Positions 17,565 through 27,265 are shown, counted from the first letter of the stretch. The stretch: 64,000 nt of DNA from an uncultured Lachnospiraceae bacterium (GCA_944381535.1 CALWLN010000025.1:24085-88084), one strand, 5' to 3'. Translations and numbers: made by a program. Notes: generated from the sequence alone by a model not told the origin.

Positions 17565-18119
17565 CTATTCCTCCTCAATCCATGGCAAAGCATGATATTC
17601 CCCAGCTATAAAACCATCCATGCCCCAGCCAAAGCCAGAAAATGCGTGAAATATCGCTGCCAATCGGTCTTTCCATAATTGATACAGTTGTTCGTCACTG
17701 CTTGCTATCACTACCGCGTCGTGATAAGCAACTCCCAGCGCATCATAAAATTCTCCATCTATGTCGCCATAACTCATGGTAAAATCCGTTGCGCATTCCG
17801 CAAAATATAAAGCCAGATCACCGTACCATCTGCCGCTGTCGCCTGCGCACGCGTCGGCAAAATCAGATAATACCTTCTGTGCGCTCTCTAACGAAAAGTC
17901 TGCTTTTGCTGGGTTGATAGGATTGAATATCTTATACAATCGCTTTTTATATTTCTCCAGCAGCGCACTTCCATACTCCTCACCCAAAATCATGAAACTT
18001 AATCCTTCTTCCACGGCTCTGTTCGTTCTGTAAAAATTGACAATGATTTTTGTTAATTCTTCCCGGCTCATTCCATTTAATTTATTCACGAGTGTTTTCT
18101 CTGTCAGTTTCTTAGCCAT
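17565..18119 (-). CDS. Uncharacterised protein, partner of the SEC-C gene
   Basis: About 184 residues, helical and acidic, with no signal peptide or membrane segment. The N-terminus (LVNKLNGMSREELTKIIVNFYRTN) looks like a family of small helical Firmicutes proteins, possibly DUF6155-like, but I cannot confirm this. The ATG at 18119 is preferred over a GTG nine bases upstream because AAAGG is better spaced. It lies three bases before the SEC-C gene, so the two are probably one operon. Function unknown. Confidence 0.6.
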   Translation of the reverse strand: MAKKLTEKTLVNKLNGMSREELTKIIVNFYRTNRAVEEGLSFMILGEEYGSALLEKYKKRLYKIFNPINPAKADFSLESAQKVLSDFADACAGDSGRWYGDLALYFAECATDFTMSYGDIDGEFYDALGVAYHDAVVIASSDEQLYQLWKDRLAAIFHAFSGFGWGMDGFIAGEYHALPWIEEE

Positions 18120-18185
18120 AATTATCACTACCTTTCCAAAAGAAAATTTACCCTTTCTTTCAACCCCAAAATCTATCTCGATATG

Positions 18186-19628
18186 TTATTCAACATGAGA
18201 TTTAGACAAAAGGCATACCACCTCAATCCCCACCGTCTGGGGAAACATATCCACCGCCTGCGCCTTCACAAGCTCATATCCGTTTCCACAAAGATACTTC
18301 AAATCCCGGGCCAGCGTAGCGGAATCACAGCTCACATAAACCACCCGCCCAGGCCCCATCTTCACTATGGTCTCAAGGCACCGCTCGTCGCATCCCTTCC
18401 GGGGCGGATCCACCACAATCACATCCGGGTGCAGCATCTCCCCGTTTCGTCCCCCACGAGCGTAGAACTCCGGCAACACCTCCTCGGCTTTCCCCACGAA
18501 AAACTCCGCATTGGAGAGCCCATTGATTTTAGCGTTATCCCGGGCATTCTCAACAGCCTTCTCCACAACCTCCACCCCATAGACCCTCCTGGCCTTCCGG
18601 GCCAGAAACAGAGAAATGGTCCCGATTCCGCAGTACAGATCCCACACCGTCTCCGTTCCCGACAGCCCTGCGTATTCCAGAGCCGTCTCATACAGCTTCT
18701 TGGTCTGAACCGGATTCACCTGATAGAAGGAAAGGGGCGAGATCCGATACCGGATATCCCCGATGGTATCCGTGATATACTCCTTTCCCCACAGCAAAAT
18801 CAGTTCTTCCCCCAAGATCACGTTGGTATTTTTCTCATTCACATTCAGCATAATGCTGGTCATACCATCTAGTTTACATAATTCGTCCACCAGCAGCTCC
18901 GCCACCGGCAGTCTGCGTCCGTTTATCACCAGACAAACCATAACCTCCCCGGTGGCAAAGCCCTTGCGCACCAGCACATGCCGCACCAGTCCGGTTCCGC
19001 TTTGCTCCTCATAGGGCTCAATCCCCTGGCGCTCCATAAAGCCAATTACAATCTCCAGCACCCGCTCATTGACGCTGTCCCCCAGATGGCACCGCCGGGT
19101 CGGAATGATACTGTGGGTCCGGCTGGCATAAAATCCGGCCACAATCCGCCCTTCCTTATTTCTTCCCACCGGAAACTGCGCCTTATTCCGATAATAAAAA
19201 GGCTCCTCCATGCCGAGAATCGGCTCCATCAGGGCCTCCACATTATCAAAACCGCCAATGCGGGAGAGGTTATTTCTCACCTTTCGCTCTTTAAATTCCA
19301 GTTGCTTCTCGTATGACAGGGCCTGCAGCTGGCAGCCGCCGCACTGCCGGTGGCATTCGCACCTGGGTTTCACCCGATAGGGGGACGGCTCCACAATCTC
19401 CGTCAGCCGGGCGTAGCCATAATTTTTCTTCATCTTCATGACCTTCACCCGCACCCTGTCCCCGATGACGGCGTCCTTGACAAAGAAGGTCACTCCGTCG
19501 GCCTTGCCGATTCCCTCCCCGTCAATGCCCATATCTTCTATCGAAAGTTCCAGCATATCGTCCTTCTGAAAATGCCAGGCCCCATCATCTTTTCTACTCG
19601 CCGCCCTTTTTGTATTCTTCTTACCCAT
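18186..19628 (-). CDS. rlmD: 23S rRNA (uracil-C5)-methyltransferase, RlmD/TrmA family
   Basis: About 480 residues. A TRAM domain (about 20-80) is followed by the iron-sulfur cysteines (CECHRQCGGCQ). The Rossmann SAM site is DLYCGIGTISLFLAR, the Motif IV proton-shuttling region is VVDPPRKGC, and the nucleophilic Cys is in YVSCDSATLARDL. The protein methylates a uracil in 23S rRNA, probably U1939 by analogy with RlmD/RumA. An upstream in-frame ATG exists at 19691, but the residues before 19628 look non-native and AAAGGA precedes the chosen ATG at good spacing. It follows yhaM on the same strand. Confidence 0.88.
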   Translation of the reverse strand: MGKKNTKRAASRKDDGAWHFQKDDMLELSIEDMGIDGEGIGKADGVTFFVKDAVIGDRVRVKVMKMKKNYGYARLTEIVEPSPYRVKPRCECHRQCGGCQLQALSYEKQLEFKERKVRNNLSRIGGFDNVEALMEPILGMEEPFYYRNKAQFPVGRNKEGRIVAGFYASRTHSIIPTRRCHLGDSVNERVLEIVIGFMERQGIEPYEEQSGTGLVRHVLVRKGFATGEVMVCLVINGRRLPVAELLVDELCKLDGMTSIMLNVNEKNTNVILGEELILLWGKEYITDTIGDIRYRISPLSFYQVNPVQTKKLYETALEYAGLSGTETVWDLYCGIGTISLFLARKARRVYGVEVVEKAVENARDNAKINGLSNAEFFVGKAEEVLPEFYARGGRNGEMLHPDVIVVDPPRKGCDERCLETIVKMGPGRVVYVSCDSATLARDLKYLCGNGYELVKAQAVDMFPQTVGIEVVCLLSKSHVE

Positions 19629-19717
19629 TCCGAAAAATCCTTTCACTGGCCAACTTCGCATAGGTTGCCGTTCACTCCGCAGACAACACATGCAGCGCCA
19701 ACCTTGCCGCTGCTGTC

Positions 19718-20665
19718 CTAACTGCTGCTTTTCCTGATATTGGACTCAAAGAGCCGGTTATATCCCAGCCACTCGGTAGTTCCCTGGGACGCCGACCCAA
19801 AGGCCTCCTTCATGGTCTCAAGCTTGGCGTCCACATTGTCCGCAAAGCTTAACGCCACCGCCTCCGCCAGCGCCGGCTTCTTGGGCGAACCGTACTCCAA
19901 TTCCCCGTGATGAGCCAAAATACAGTGCTTCAATTCCGAAGCCAGTTTGGGTGGAAATCCCTCAATCTCACGAATGCCCTGGCCCACCATCTCCACACCA
20001 ATCATAATGTGCCCCAAAAGCTGCCCATCATCCGTATAGTCATTCTGCGGAAACGCAGACAACTCCTCCAGTTTTCCCACATCATGAAACATGGCGGCCG
20101 CCAGCAGAAGCTCCCGATTCAATATCTCATAGGCTCCCGCAAGATAATCACACAGCTTCACCACGCTCAAGGTATGCTCCAGCAGACCACCCACAAATCC
20201 ATGGTGTACGTTTTTTGCCGCGCTGTGAAAGCAGAACCGTTTGACAAAGTCCTCGTCCTTTACAAAAAAATTCTCCGCCAGCTGCTTCAGATAGGGATTC
20301 GTCATGCTGTCAATGAATCCCGTCAGTTCCTTCCACATGGCCGGGATATCCTTCCCGCTCACCGGTAGGTAATCGCTGGGGTCGTAATCCCCCTGCTGCA
20401 CCCTGCGCACCCGCTTCACATTTAACTGCAGAGCCCCTTGAAAGCTTGTGACATCCCCCACCACAGCAATGTAATCCAGAGCTTCAAAATCGTCGATCCC
20501 TTGAGAATTAGGATCCCATATCTTGGCATCCAGGGTCCCCGTCTTATCCTGTAAGATCAACGTCTCATAGGGCTTTCCATTCTTGGTCATTGCGGTCTGC
20601 TTGTGCTTACAGAGATAAATCTCTCCCACACGCTCCCCTTCCCGCAAGGTTTCTATATATTTCAT
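19718..20665 (-). CDS. yhaM: 3'-5' exoribonuclease YhaM (OB-fold plus HD domain)
   Basis: 315 residues. The N-terminal OB fold (about 1-110; LILQDKTGTLDAKIWD) is followed by a metal-dependent HD phosphohydrolase domain: HHGFVGGLLEHTLSV, MFHDVGKLEEL (the HD pair) and LAHHGELEYGSP. Both parts and the overall length match YhaM, which trims RNA 3' ends in a Mn2+-dependent manner. It starts downstream of the HtrA-like gene by 27 bases and ends 89 bases before rlmD, so the three may be transcribed together. Confidence 0.9.
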   Translation of the reverse strand: MKYIETLREGERVGEIYLCKHKQTAMTKNGKPYETLILQDKTGTLDAKIWDPNSQGIDDFEALDYIAVVGDVTSFQGALQLNVKRVRRVQQGDYDPSDYLPVSGKDIPAMWKELTGFIDSMTNPYLKQLAENFFVKDEDFVKRFCFHSAAKNVHHGFVGGLLEHTLSVVKLCDYLAGAYEILNRELLLAAAMFHDVGKLEELSAFPQNDYTDDGQLLGHIMIGVEMVGQGIREIEGFPPKLASELKHCILAHHGELEYGSPKKPALAEAVALSFADNVDAKLETMKEAFGSASQGTTEWLGYNRLFESNIRKSSS

Positions 20666-20692
20666 TTCCGTTTTCCTCCAAAATTCTCTCTG

Positions 20693-22000
20693 CTAATTCA
20701 GTACGCCTACTATGGCGCTGCATTCCAGTTCCATATAATCCTCGCCGCTCTGGCGCAGGATTCTGATGGTGATCGTCTGTTCCGGCTGCAATTCCAAAAG
20801 CATCTGGGTATAGGCATCCACCGTCAGGATTTCCTCCCCGTTCATAGCCACGATCACATCTCCCTCCTGGAGACCGGCCATCATAGCAGGCGATGAAAAG
20901 TTGGTTTCTACGCCCTTAATATATACGCCGTTTGGCAAGCCGTACTCCTCGGATATCTCATCGGTGACGGTACTCACCTTCAATCCCAGATACGGGATGG
21001 CTCTGCCATTGGATAAATCCTCAATGATCTCCTTAAGCTCCGAGACGGACAGGGCCGTAATGGTATTTTGGCCGCCGGCATTGCCGTAGTTCTGGTTGAT
21101 CACGCCCACCACTTCACCGCTTAAGTTCAAAAGCACGCCGCTTCCCCTGGCGCTTCCGCCGATATCGGTGGTGAACACCGTATAATTGCTGTCCCAGGTG
21201 GACACCGTGTTATCTGAGGACGTGATCGTCCCCACATGAATCTCATAATTGGTTCCGAAGGGACTTCCGATGGCAATGACCACCGTCCCCTGGTTTACCG
21301 TCAGGGAGTTGCCCAAAACGGCAATTTCAATCTTATCCATGGTCTCCTGGGAAATCTCCTCAAGGGGCACGCTGAGTATGGCGATCCCGGTGTTTGCGTC
21401 GTATTTTTTCAGTGTCGCCGGCACCACATCGTCATTGATAAACGTAATGTTGATTCTCTCCGCATTGGCAATGACGCCCTGATCGGTGAGGATCAAAAGC
21501 TCCTGGCCGTTGTCGGCGATAATAATGCCGGAGGCCTGGTTTTCACTCTCATAGGCCGAATCAAACCAGTCCGTGTTGCTGGTAACTCCCGTTACCGTCA
21601 CCACAGAGCGGTTCGCTTTCTTGCCAATGGCATATAGCTTATTCTGTAACAGCTGATAATCTGAAACCTCCAGCTCCTTTTCCACCACAACCTGTTCCAC
21701 AGGCTCCTGGGTTTCCGACGAGTCCGTATCCGGCTCCTGCGAGTCATCCGGCTCCTGCCCGCTGTTTTCCTCCGGGTGTTCATCCTCCGGAAAATCCACG
21801 GTGGTATCAGGCTGCGGCTCTATCAGCTCTTCAAATTTGGGTTTTGCCACTACAAATGTCAGACACGAAATCAAGCCAAACAAAATCCCACAAAAAATAA
21901 CCCATACAATTTTTTTCAGCAAACGGCGCTTATTGATGGGTTTCTCCTTGATTTTTTCTTTGATAAAAGAGAATTCCTGGTTATTGTCTCGTTCTTCCAT
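20693..22000 (-). CDS. HtrA/DegP-like membrane protein, probably catalytically dead, with PDZ domain
   Basis: 435 residues. A short cytoplasmic N-terminus is followed by one membrane segment (about 24-46), an acidic Pro/Glu/Asp-rich linker, a trypsin-like S1C fold and a C-terminal PDZ domain (AMMAGLQEGDVIVAMNGEEI). Compared with DegP, the histidine position (TNNHVV) reads TDQGVI and the aspartate position reads NTGIAIL, so two of the three catalytic residues are Gly. The serine region reads ARGSGVL in place of GNSGG. It may bind rather than cut misfolded exported proteins. AGGAGG lies seven bases before the ATG at 22000. It is the first gene of the htrA-like/yhaM/rlmD run. Confidence 0.8.
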   Translation of the reverse strand: MEERDNNQEFSFIKEKIKEKPINKRRLLKKIVWVIFCGILFGLISCLTFVVAKPKFEELIEPQPDTTVDFPEDEHPEENSGQEPDDSQEPDTDSSETQEPVEQVVVEKELEVSDYQLLQNKLYAIGKKANRSVVTVTGVTSNTDWFDSAYESENQASGIIIADNGQELLILTDQGVIANAERINITFINDDVVPATLKKYDANTGIAILSVPLEEISQETMDKIEIAVLGNSLTVNQGTVVIAIGSPFGTNYEIHVGTITSSDNTVSTWDSNYTVFTTDIGGSARGSGVLLNLSGEVVGVINQNYGNAGGQNTITALSVSELKEIIEDLSNGRAIPYLGLKVSTVTDEISEEYGLPNGVYIKGVETNFSSPAMMAGLQEGDVIVAMNGEEILTVDAYTQMLLELQPEQTITIRILRQSGEDYMELECSAIVGVLN

Positions 22001-22116
22001 AAGCACCCTCCTAGATGTTATTATACGTTTTTATCTCCCATGTTGCAAGATTTTTATTTTTGGGGTAAAATGTTCGTATAGGGCAGGTTGTTTTTCACGG
22101 GGGGCTTGATTTACAG

Positions 22117-22334
22117 GTTTTGTCTGGAGGTCGCCCTGGATGGCACATTTGTTCACGCAGACACGCTCCCGCTCTACAATAGAAAGCACGCTTTGCGAGC
22201 TTTCTATTGTCATAAATTCAAGACGCAGCGGTACTAGGCTCGCCGCCCGCAAGCGGCCGGTTCGCCAAGTGCCGGCGTCTTGCAATGGTCTGCTTATAAC
22301 AAATGTGCCATCCAGGGCTACGTTCCAGGCAAAC
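22117..22334. repeat. Long structured palindrome, family A copy 2 (inverted orientation)
   Basis: An inverted-repeat element of about 218 bp. The 21 outer pairs (22133-22153 with 22298-22318, GCCCTGGATGGCACATTTG arms) are perfect. The core matches copy 1 when read on the opposite strand, with an extra hairpin insert of about 40 bases (ACAATAGAAAGC/GCTTTCTATTGT). It lies just upstream of the HtrA-like gene's start, in the gap before mutS2. Confidence 0.8.
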
Positions 22335-22417
22335 GCCGGAAGAAGCGCAAATCCACCGTGAGAAATAACGAGGCGGGTGGTTTTCTGCATCGCAGATTTT
22401 TGGCTCCTTGGCGCTCT

Positions 22418-22588
22418 GCAAGAACGGAGCCCTGTCCGGCTCCTTTGCTCTAAGCAGACCCTCGAAAGACGCCGGCACTTAGCAAGCTGGCCCTATACAG
22501 GGGACAGCGCGCTTAGTGTCCGTTGCGTCTTGAGCGGAGCGGAAGCGTGTCTGCGTGAACAAAGGAGCCGGACAGGGCGGCCTCTTGC
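22418..22588. repeat. Long structured palindrome, family A copy 3
   Basis: A 171-bp element in the same orientation as copy 1. The 19 outer pairs (22429-22447 with 22560-22578, GCCCTGTCCGGCTCCTTTG arms) differ from copy 1 at several places, but both arms changed together, so pairing is kept. The core GACGCCGGCACTTAGC / GCGTCTTGAGC is shared. It is 83 bases from copy 2, in inverted orientation, so the pair could itself fold into a larger structure. It lies 40 bases before mutS2. Confidence 0.8.
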
Positions 22589-22629
22589 CACCCCCATGAT
22601 CAAACACCCATTTAACGAGGACACCAACC

Positions 22630-25005
22630 ATGAATGAAAAAGCACTACGCACTTTAGAATACAACAAAATCATCACACTCCTCACCGAGCAGGCCACCAG
22701 CCAGTCCGGCAAGGAGCTCTGCAAAAATTTAAAACCCTCCACCGACCTTACGGCTATCCGGCTGGCCCAGCGGCAGACCGGAGACGCCCTGACCCGTATT
22801 TATCAGAAGGGCTCCCTGTCCTTTGCCGGGAACCATGATATGGGCGCCTCCATCAAGCGGCTGGAAATCGGCGGCACCCTGGGGATCGAGGAATTCCTGC
22901 GGCTCTGCTCCCTCCTGGAGGTGGCAAAGCGGGCAAAGGCATACTCTCGCAAGGACCGGGATGATGAAAACGAGGATTCCTTAGACGGCTTCTTCTCCCA
23001 AATCGAGCCCCTGACGCCTCTCCACGAGGAAATCCGCCGCATCATTTTATCGGAGGATGAGATTGCGGACGACGCAAGTCCCACCTTAAGAAATATCCGC
23101 CGTTCCATCCGGGCCACCAACGACAAGATACGGACCCAGATGAGCTCCATGTTAAACGGCTCCGCCAGAACCTATCTCCAGGACGCCGTCATTACCATGC
23201 GCAACGGCCGCTACTGTCTGCCGGTGAAGGCGGAATCCAAGGGCCAGGTGCCGGGCATGATCCACGACCAGTCCTCCACCGGCTCCACGGTATTCATCGA
23301 GCCCATGGCAGTGGTAAAATTAAATAACGACTTAAAAGAACTGTTTTTAAAGGAGCAGGAGGAAATCGAAATCATCCTGGCGAACCTGAGCGAGCGGGCA
23401 GCACAGGACGCCCCGGCCATCCGGGAGAATCACAGGATTCTGACCCAGCTGGATTTTATTTTCGCAAAGGCTTCTCTGGCCAAAAGCTACAACGGCACGG
23501 CCCCTGCTTTTAATACGGAAGGAAAGATCCGGATCCGCAAGGGACGCCACCCTCTGCTGGACCCCCGCAAGGTGGTGCCCATAGACATTCATCTGGGGGA
23601 GGATTTCACACAGCTGATCGTCACCGGGCCCAACACCGGCGGAAAAACCGTGTCCTTAAAGACGGTGGGGCTCTTTACGCTGATGGGCCAGGCAGGGCTT
23701 CACATTCCCGCCGGGGATCGGTCCCAGCTTGCGGTCTTTGATGATGTGTACGCGGACATCGGGGATGAGCAAAGTATTGAACAGAGCTTAAGCACCTTCT
23801 CCTCCCACATGACCAACATTATCTCCATTTTAGACAAGGTATCCTACAATTCCCTGGTGCTCCTTGACGAACTCTGCGCCGGCACGGATCCCACCGAGGG
23901 CGCGGCTCTGGCCATTTCTATTCTGTCCCGGCTGCGGGAGATGGGAGTGCGCGCCATGGCCACCACCCACTACAGCGAGCTCAAGGTATATGCCTTGTCC
24001 ACCCCCGGAGTGGAGAATGCCTGCTGCGAATTTTCTGTGGAGACCTTAAGCCCCACCTACCGGCTGTTGATCGGTGTTCCCGGGAAAAGCAACGCCTTTG
24101 CCATTTCCGGCAAGCTGGGACTTGGCGCGGACATCATTGCCGACGCCAGAAGCCGTATGGACGCCCAGGACGAGAGCTTCGAGGACTTGATTTCCGATTT
24201 GGAGGCCAACCGGGTGACCATCGAGCAGGAAAAACTGGAAATTGAGCAGTACAAGGCCCAAGTAGAAGAGTTAAAGAAAAAATTAGAGCAGAAGCAGGAA
24301 CGCCTGGACAGCCAGAGGGACAAAATCCTCCGCCAGGCCAACGAGGAGGCCCTGGCCATTCTCCGGGAAGCCAAGGAGGTGGCCGATACCACCATCAAGA
24401 ATTTCCACAAGTTCGGCAAGGCCAACATCTCCGCCAAGGAGATGGAGCAGGAGCGGGACCGTCTCCGGGAGAAGATCGGCAAGGCCGAGAAGGGCGTGTC
24501 ACTGAAACAGAACGCCGCCCCCGAGAACCACAAGGTTCCCAAGAATCTTCGTATCGGAGATTCCGTAAAGGTACTGAGCATGAACCTTAAGGGCACCGTC
24601 CACACGCTTCCCAACGAAAAGGGAGATCTGTACGTGCAGATGGGAATTCTCCGCTCCCTTGTGAACGTGAAGGACCTGGTGCTGTTAGAGGAAGCCCCCG
24701 CAGCCGGAAACAAGGCCAAATCCACCGGCACCGGGAAACTGAAGATGAGCAAGTCCTTAAGTGTCTCCACCGAACTCAATCTCATCGGCAGGACCACCGA
24801 CGAGGCCATCGCCCTGCTGGACAAATACTTAGACGACGCCTACCTGGCCCATATGCCCTCGGTTCGTATTGTCCACGGCAAGGGCACCGGAGCCCTGCGC
24901 AACGCCGTCCACAACCATTTAAAACGGCTGAAATATGTGAAATCCTTCCGCCTGGGAGAATTTGGCGAGGGAGATTCCGGCGTGACCATCGTGGAATTTA
25001 AGTAA
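22630..25005 (+). CDS. mutS2: Endonuclease MutS2
   Basis: 791 residues. The core lever/clamp region is followed by the ABC ATPase with Walker A TGPNTGGKT, DIGDEQSIEQSLSTFSSHM and Walker B LVLLDELCAGTDPTEGAALA. A coiled coil of about 120 residues follows (EQEKLEIEQYKAQVEELKKK), then the C-terminal Smr domain (LNLIGRTTDEA.., HGKGTGALR). MutS2 acts on branched or collided structures and on stalled ribosomes in relatives. GAGGA precedes the ATG. It lies 64 bases before the response regulator gene, so it may be the first gene of that run. Confidence 0.93.
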   Translation: MNEKALRTLEYNKIITLLTEQATSQSGKELCKNLKPSTDLTAIRLAQRQTGDALTRIYQKGSLSFAGNHDMGASIKRLEIGGTLGIEEFLRLCSLLEVAKRAKAYSRKDRDDENEDSLDGFFSQIEPLTPLHEEIRRIILSEDEIADDASPTLRNIRRSIRATNDKIRTQMSSMLNGSARTYLQDAVITMRNGRYCLPVKAESKGQVPGMIHDQSSTGSTVFIEPMAVVKLNNDLKELFLKEQEEIEIILANLSERAAQDAPAIRENHRILTQLDFIFAKASLAKSYNGTAPAFNTEGKIRIRKGRHPLLDPRKVVPIDIHLGEDFTQLIVTGPNTGGKTVSLKTVGLFTLMGQAGLHIPAGDRSQLAVFDDVYADIGDEQSIEQSLSTFSSHMTNIISILDKVSYNSLVLLDELCAGTDPTEGAALAISILSRLREMGVRAMATTHYSELKVYALSTPGVENACCEFSVETLSPTYRLLIGVPGKSNAFAISGKLGLGADIIADARSRMDAQDESFEDLISDLEANRVTIEQEKLEIEQYKAQVEELKKKLEQKQERLDSQRDKILRQANEEALAILREAKEVADTTIKNFHKFGKANISAKEMEQERDRLREKIGKAEKGVSLKQNAAPENHKVPKNLRIGDSVKVLSMNLKGTVHTLPNEKGDLYVQMGILRSLVNVKDLVLLEEAPAAGNKAKSTGTGKLKMSKSLSVSTELNLIGRTTDEAIALLDKYLDDAYLAHMPSVRIVHGKGTGALRNAVHNHLKRLKYVKSFRLGEFGEGDSGVTIVEFK

Positions 25006-25069
25006 TCAAATGCCGGCGCTGCCCGGCAAAAACCAGACAGAATACTACAAGCCCAAAGGAGAAAAAACT

Positions 25070-25768
25070 ATGGTAGCAAAACAAAAAATCCTCATTGTAG
25101 ATGATGATGTAAATATTGCGGAACTGATTTCCCTGTATCTCACCAAGGAGTGCTATGACACCCGGATGGTCCACGACGGCGAGGAGGCCTTAAAGGAATT
25201 TAAGCAGTACCAGCCCAATCTGATTTTGCTGGACCTAATGCTTCCGGGCATCGACGGCTATCAAGTCTGCCGGGAGATCCGCACCAAGTCCAACGTCCCC
25301 ATCATCATGCTCTCCGCCAAAGGCGAGATTTTTGACAAGGTGCTTGGCCTGGAGCTGGGCGCGGACGACTACATTATGAAGCCCTTCGACTCCAAGGAAC
25401 TGGTGGCCCGGGTCAAAGCCGTATTGCGCCGGTATCAGCCGGTAAAGCAGGCGGAAACAAACCCGGATATTAAAATGGTGGAGTACCCGGATCTGATCAT
25501 CAACCAGACCAACTACTCCGTTGTTTACTGCGGCAAGACCATCGACATGCCCCCCAAAGAGCTGGAGCTTTTATATTTTCTGGCCTCCTCCCCCAATCAG
25601 GTCTTTACCAGAGAACAGCTTTTAGACCATATCTGGGGCTATGAATATATCGGGGACACCCGGACCGTGGATGTTCATGTAAAGCGGCTTCGGGAAAAAA
25701 TCAAGGACCATGATTCCTGGAGTCTGGCGACGGTCTGGGGCATTGGTTATAAATTTGAGGTGAAATAA
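25070..25768 (+). CDS. OmpR/PhoB-family response regulator
   Basis: 232 residues. The receiver domain has acidic DDD near residue 12, phosphoacceptor Asp in LILLDLMLPGIDGYQ and the Lys in IMKPFDSKE. The winged-helix effector shows PPKELELLYFL, TREQLLDHIWG, TVDVHVKRLREK and WGIGYKF. The ATG at 25070 is chosen because AAAGGAG lies just upstream; an in-frame ATG at 25010 has none. It is directly followed by its kinase, whose TTG start touches its stop. Confidence 0.93.
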   Translation: MVAKQKILIVDDDVNIAELISLYLTKECYDTRMVHDGEEALKEFKQYQPNLILLDLMLPGIDGYQVCREIRTKSNVPIIMLSAKGEIFDKVLGLELGADDYIMKPFDSKELVARVKAVLRRYQPVKQAETNPDIKMVEYPDLIINQTNYSVVYCGKTIDMPPKELELLYFLASSPNQVFTREQLLDHIWGYEYIGDTRTVDVHVKRLREKIKDHDSWSLATVWGIGYKFEVK

Positions 25769-27181
25769 TTGAAATCAACCCTTTATTTGAAATTTCTGGC
25801 AGGCTACGTGATTTTTGGCATCCTGGGTTTCCTCATTGTCACCACTTACACCTCCCAGCAGACCTATCAGTACACGGAGGAGTCGGCGGCGGATGACCTC
25901 TACCGGGAGGCCAATACCATCGCCACCAGCTATGCCCAAAGCTATTATAAAAATGAACTGACATTGGCGGACATCCAAGAGCACCTTGCAGCCATTGACG
26001 CATACCTCAACGCTTCCATCTGGATTGTGGACCCCCAGGGAGAACTCCTGATCAACTCCCGGGCACAAACTTCAGACAATCCCCCCGTGCGCATTGACGA
26101 TTTTTCCATTACCAGCTTCGGAACCCGTTACTACCAGATTGGAACCTTTTACGGCACCTTAAGCCAGGAGTCCCTGACCGTATACTCCCCCATTATCATT
26201 GACTACAAGGTGCATGGCTACGTGCTGATACATAAGCCCATGTCACAGATTACCCGCTACAGTAATGGATTTATCAACATTTCCTATACGTCCCTGGCCT
26301 TGATCTTTCTGTGCTCCCTGGTGGTCCTTGGGGTATTCACCTTTGTGATATATCTCCCCATCCGCCGGATCACACGCTCGGCCAAAGCCTACTCTGCGGG
26401 AAATTATGACAACAAAATAAAAGTCCATTCCAACGATGAACTGGGCTATATGGCTGCTTCCTTAAATTATATGGCCTCGGAGCTCCATTCCCTGGAGGAC
26501 GACCAGCGGAAATTTATCGCCAATGTATCCCACGATTTCCGCTCCCCCCTAACCTCCATCAAGGGATACATTGAAGCCATCATGGACGGAACCATTCCCC
26601 ATGAAATACAGGATAAATACTTAAACATCATTCTGATGGAAACGGAGCGGCTGAATAAGCTGACGCAGAGTATGCTGGAGCTTAACAAGTACGGAGCCCA
26701 CGGCGCCATGCTGGATGTGAGCCCCTTTGATATCAACAATACGATCAAGATGACCGTTCAGACCTTTGAAGGGACCTGCACCCAGAAAAAAATTTCCTTC
26801 GAGCTGATCCTCACCGGGGAGACGCTGTTTGTGAACGCGGATATGAGCAAGATTCAGCAGGTGCTGTACAACCTTATCGACAACGCCATTAAATTCAGCC
26901 ATGCGGACTCCACCATCACCATCGAGACCACCGAGCGGAACGATAAGGTGTTCATCTCCGTAAAAGACACCGGCATCGGAATTCCCAAGGACAGTCTGAA
27001 AAAAATCTGGGAGCGGTTCTACAAGACGGATGCCTCCCGGGGCAAGGATAAGAGGGGGACCGGTCTTGGCCTGGCCATTGTAAAAGAAATCATCCAGGCC
27101 CACAATGAAAATATCAACGTCATCAGTACCGAAGGGGTGGGGACGGAATTTATCTTTACACTGCCTCTGGGAGAGCAGTAA
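25769..27181 (+). CDS. Sensor histidine kinase (WalK/PhoR-like layout)
   Basis: 470 residues with two membrane segments (about 8-28 and 172-197) flanking an extracytoplasmic domain, then HAMP (LPIRRITRSAKAYSAGNY). The phosphoacceptor block is NVSHDFRSPLTSIKGY. The ATPase domain has NLIDNAIKFS (N box), DTGIGIP (G1) and RGTGLGLAIVKEI (G2). Translation probably starts at TTG, right after the stop of the response regulator, using GAGGTG inside that gene's end. An identifiable signal or target is not visible. Confidence 0.9.
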   Translation: MKSTLYLKFLAGYVIFGILGFLIVTTYTSQQTYQYTEESAADDLYREANTIATSYAQSYYKNELTLADIQEHLAAIDAYLNASIWIVDPQGELLINSRAQTSDNPPVRIDDFSITSFGTRYYQIGTFYGTLSQESLTVYSPIIIDYKVHGYVLIHKPMSQITRYSNGFINISYTSLALIFLCSLVVLGVFTFVIYLPIRRITRSAKAYSAGNYDNKIKVHSNDELGYMAASLNYMASELHSLEDDQRKFIANVSHDFRSPLTSIKGYIEAIMDGTIPHEIQDKYLNIILMETERLNKLTQSMLELNKYGAHGAMLDVSPFDINNTIKMTVQTFEGTCTQKKISFELILTGETLFVNADMSKIQQVLYNLIDNAIKFSHADSTITIETTERNDKVFISVKDTGIGIPKDSLKKIWERFYKTDASRGKDKRGTGLGLAIVKEIIQAHNENINVISTEGVGTEFIFTLPLGEQ

Positions 27182-27191
27182 TACAATCACG

Positions 27192-27245
27192 CAAAATGGC
27201 TGCCGCCGGCGCTGAAATACATGCCGGCCGCAGCCATTTTTTCAA
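27192..27245. terminator. Bidirectional terminator between kinase and ABC exporter genes
   Basis: Stem AAAATGGCTGC / GCAGCCATTTT with a further CGCCGGC/GCCGG core, followed by T-runs on both strands. It sits between two convergent genes and would end both transcripts. Confidence 0.8.
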
Positions 27246-27265
27246 AATTATCGGAACAGGAACCA

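Noticed and set aside
22031-22742. Short frames in the gap before mutS2
   Set aside because: They lie in the family A palindromes and have no coding signal.
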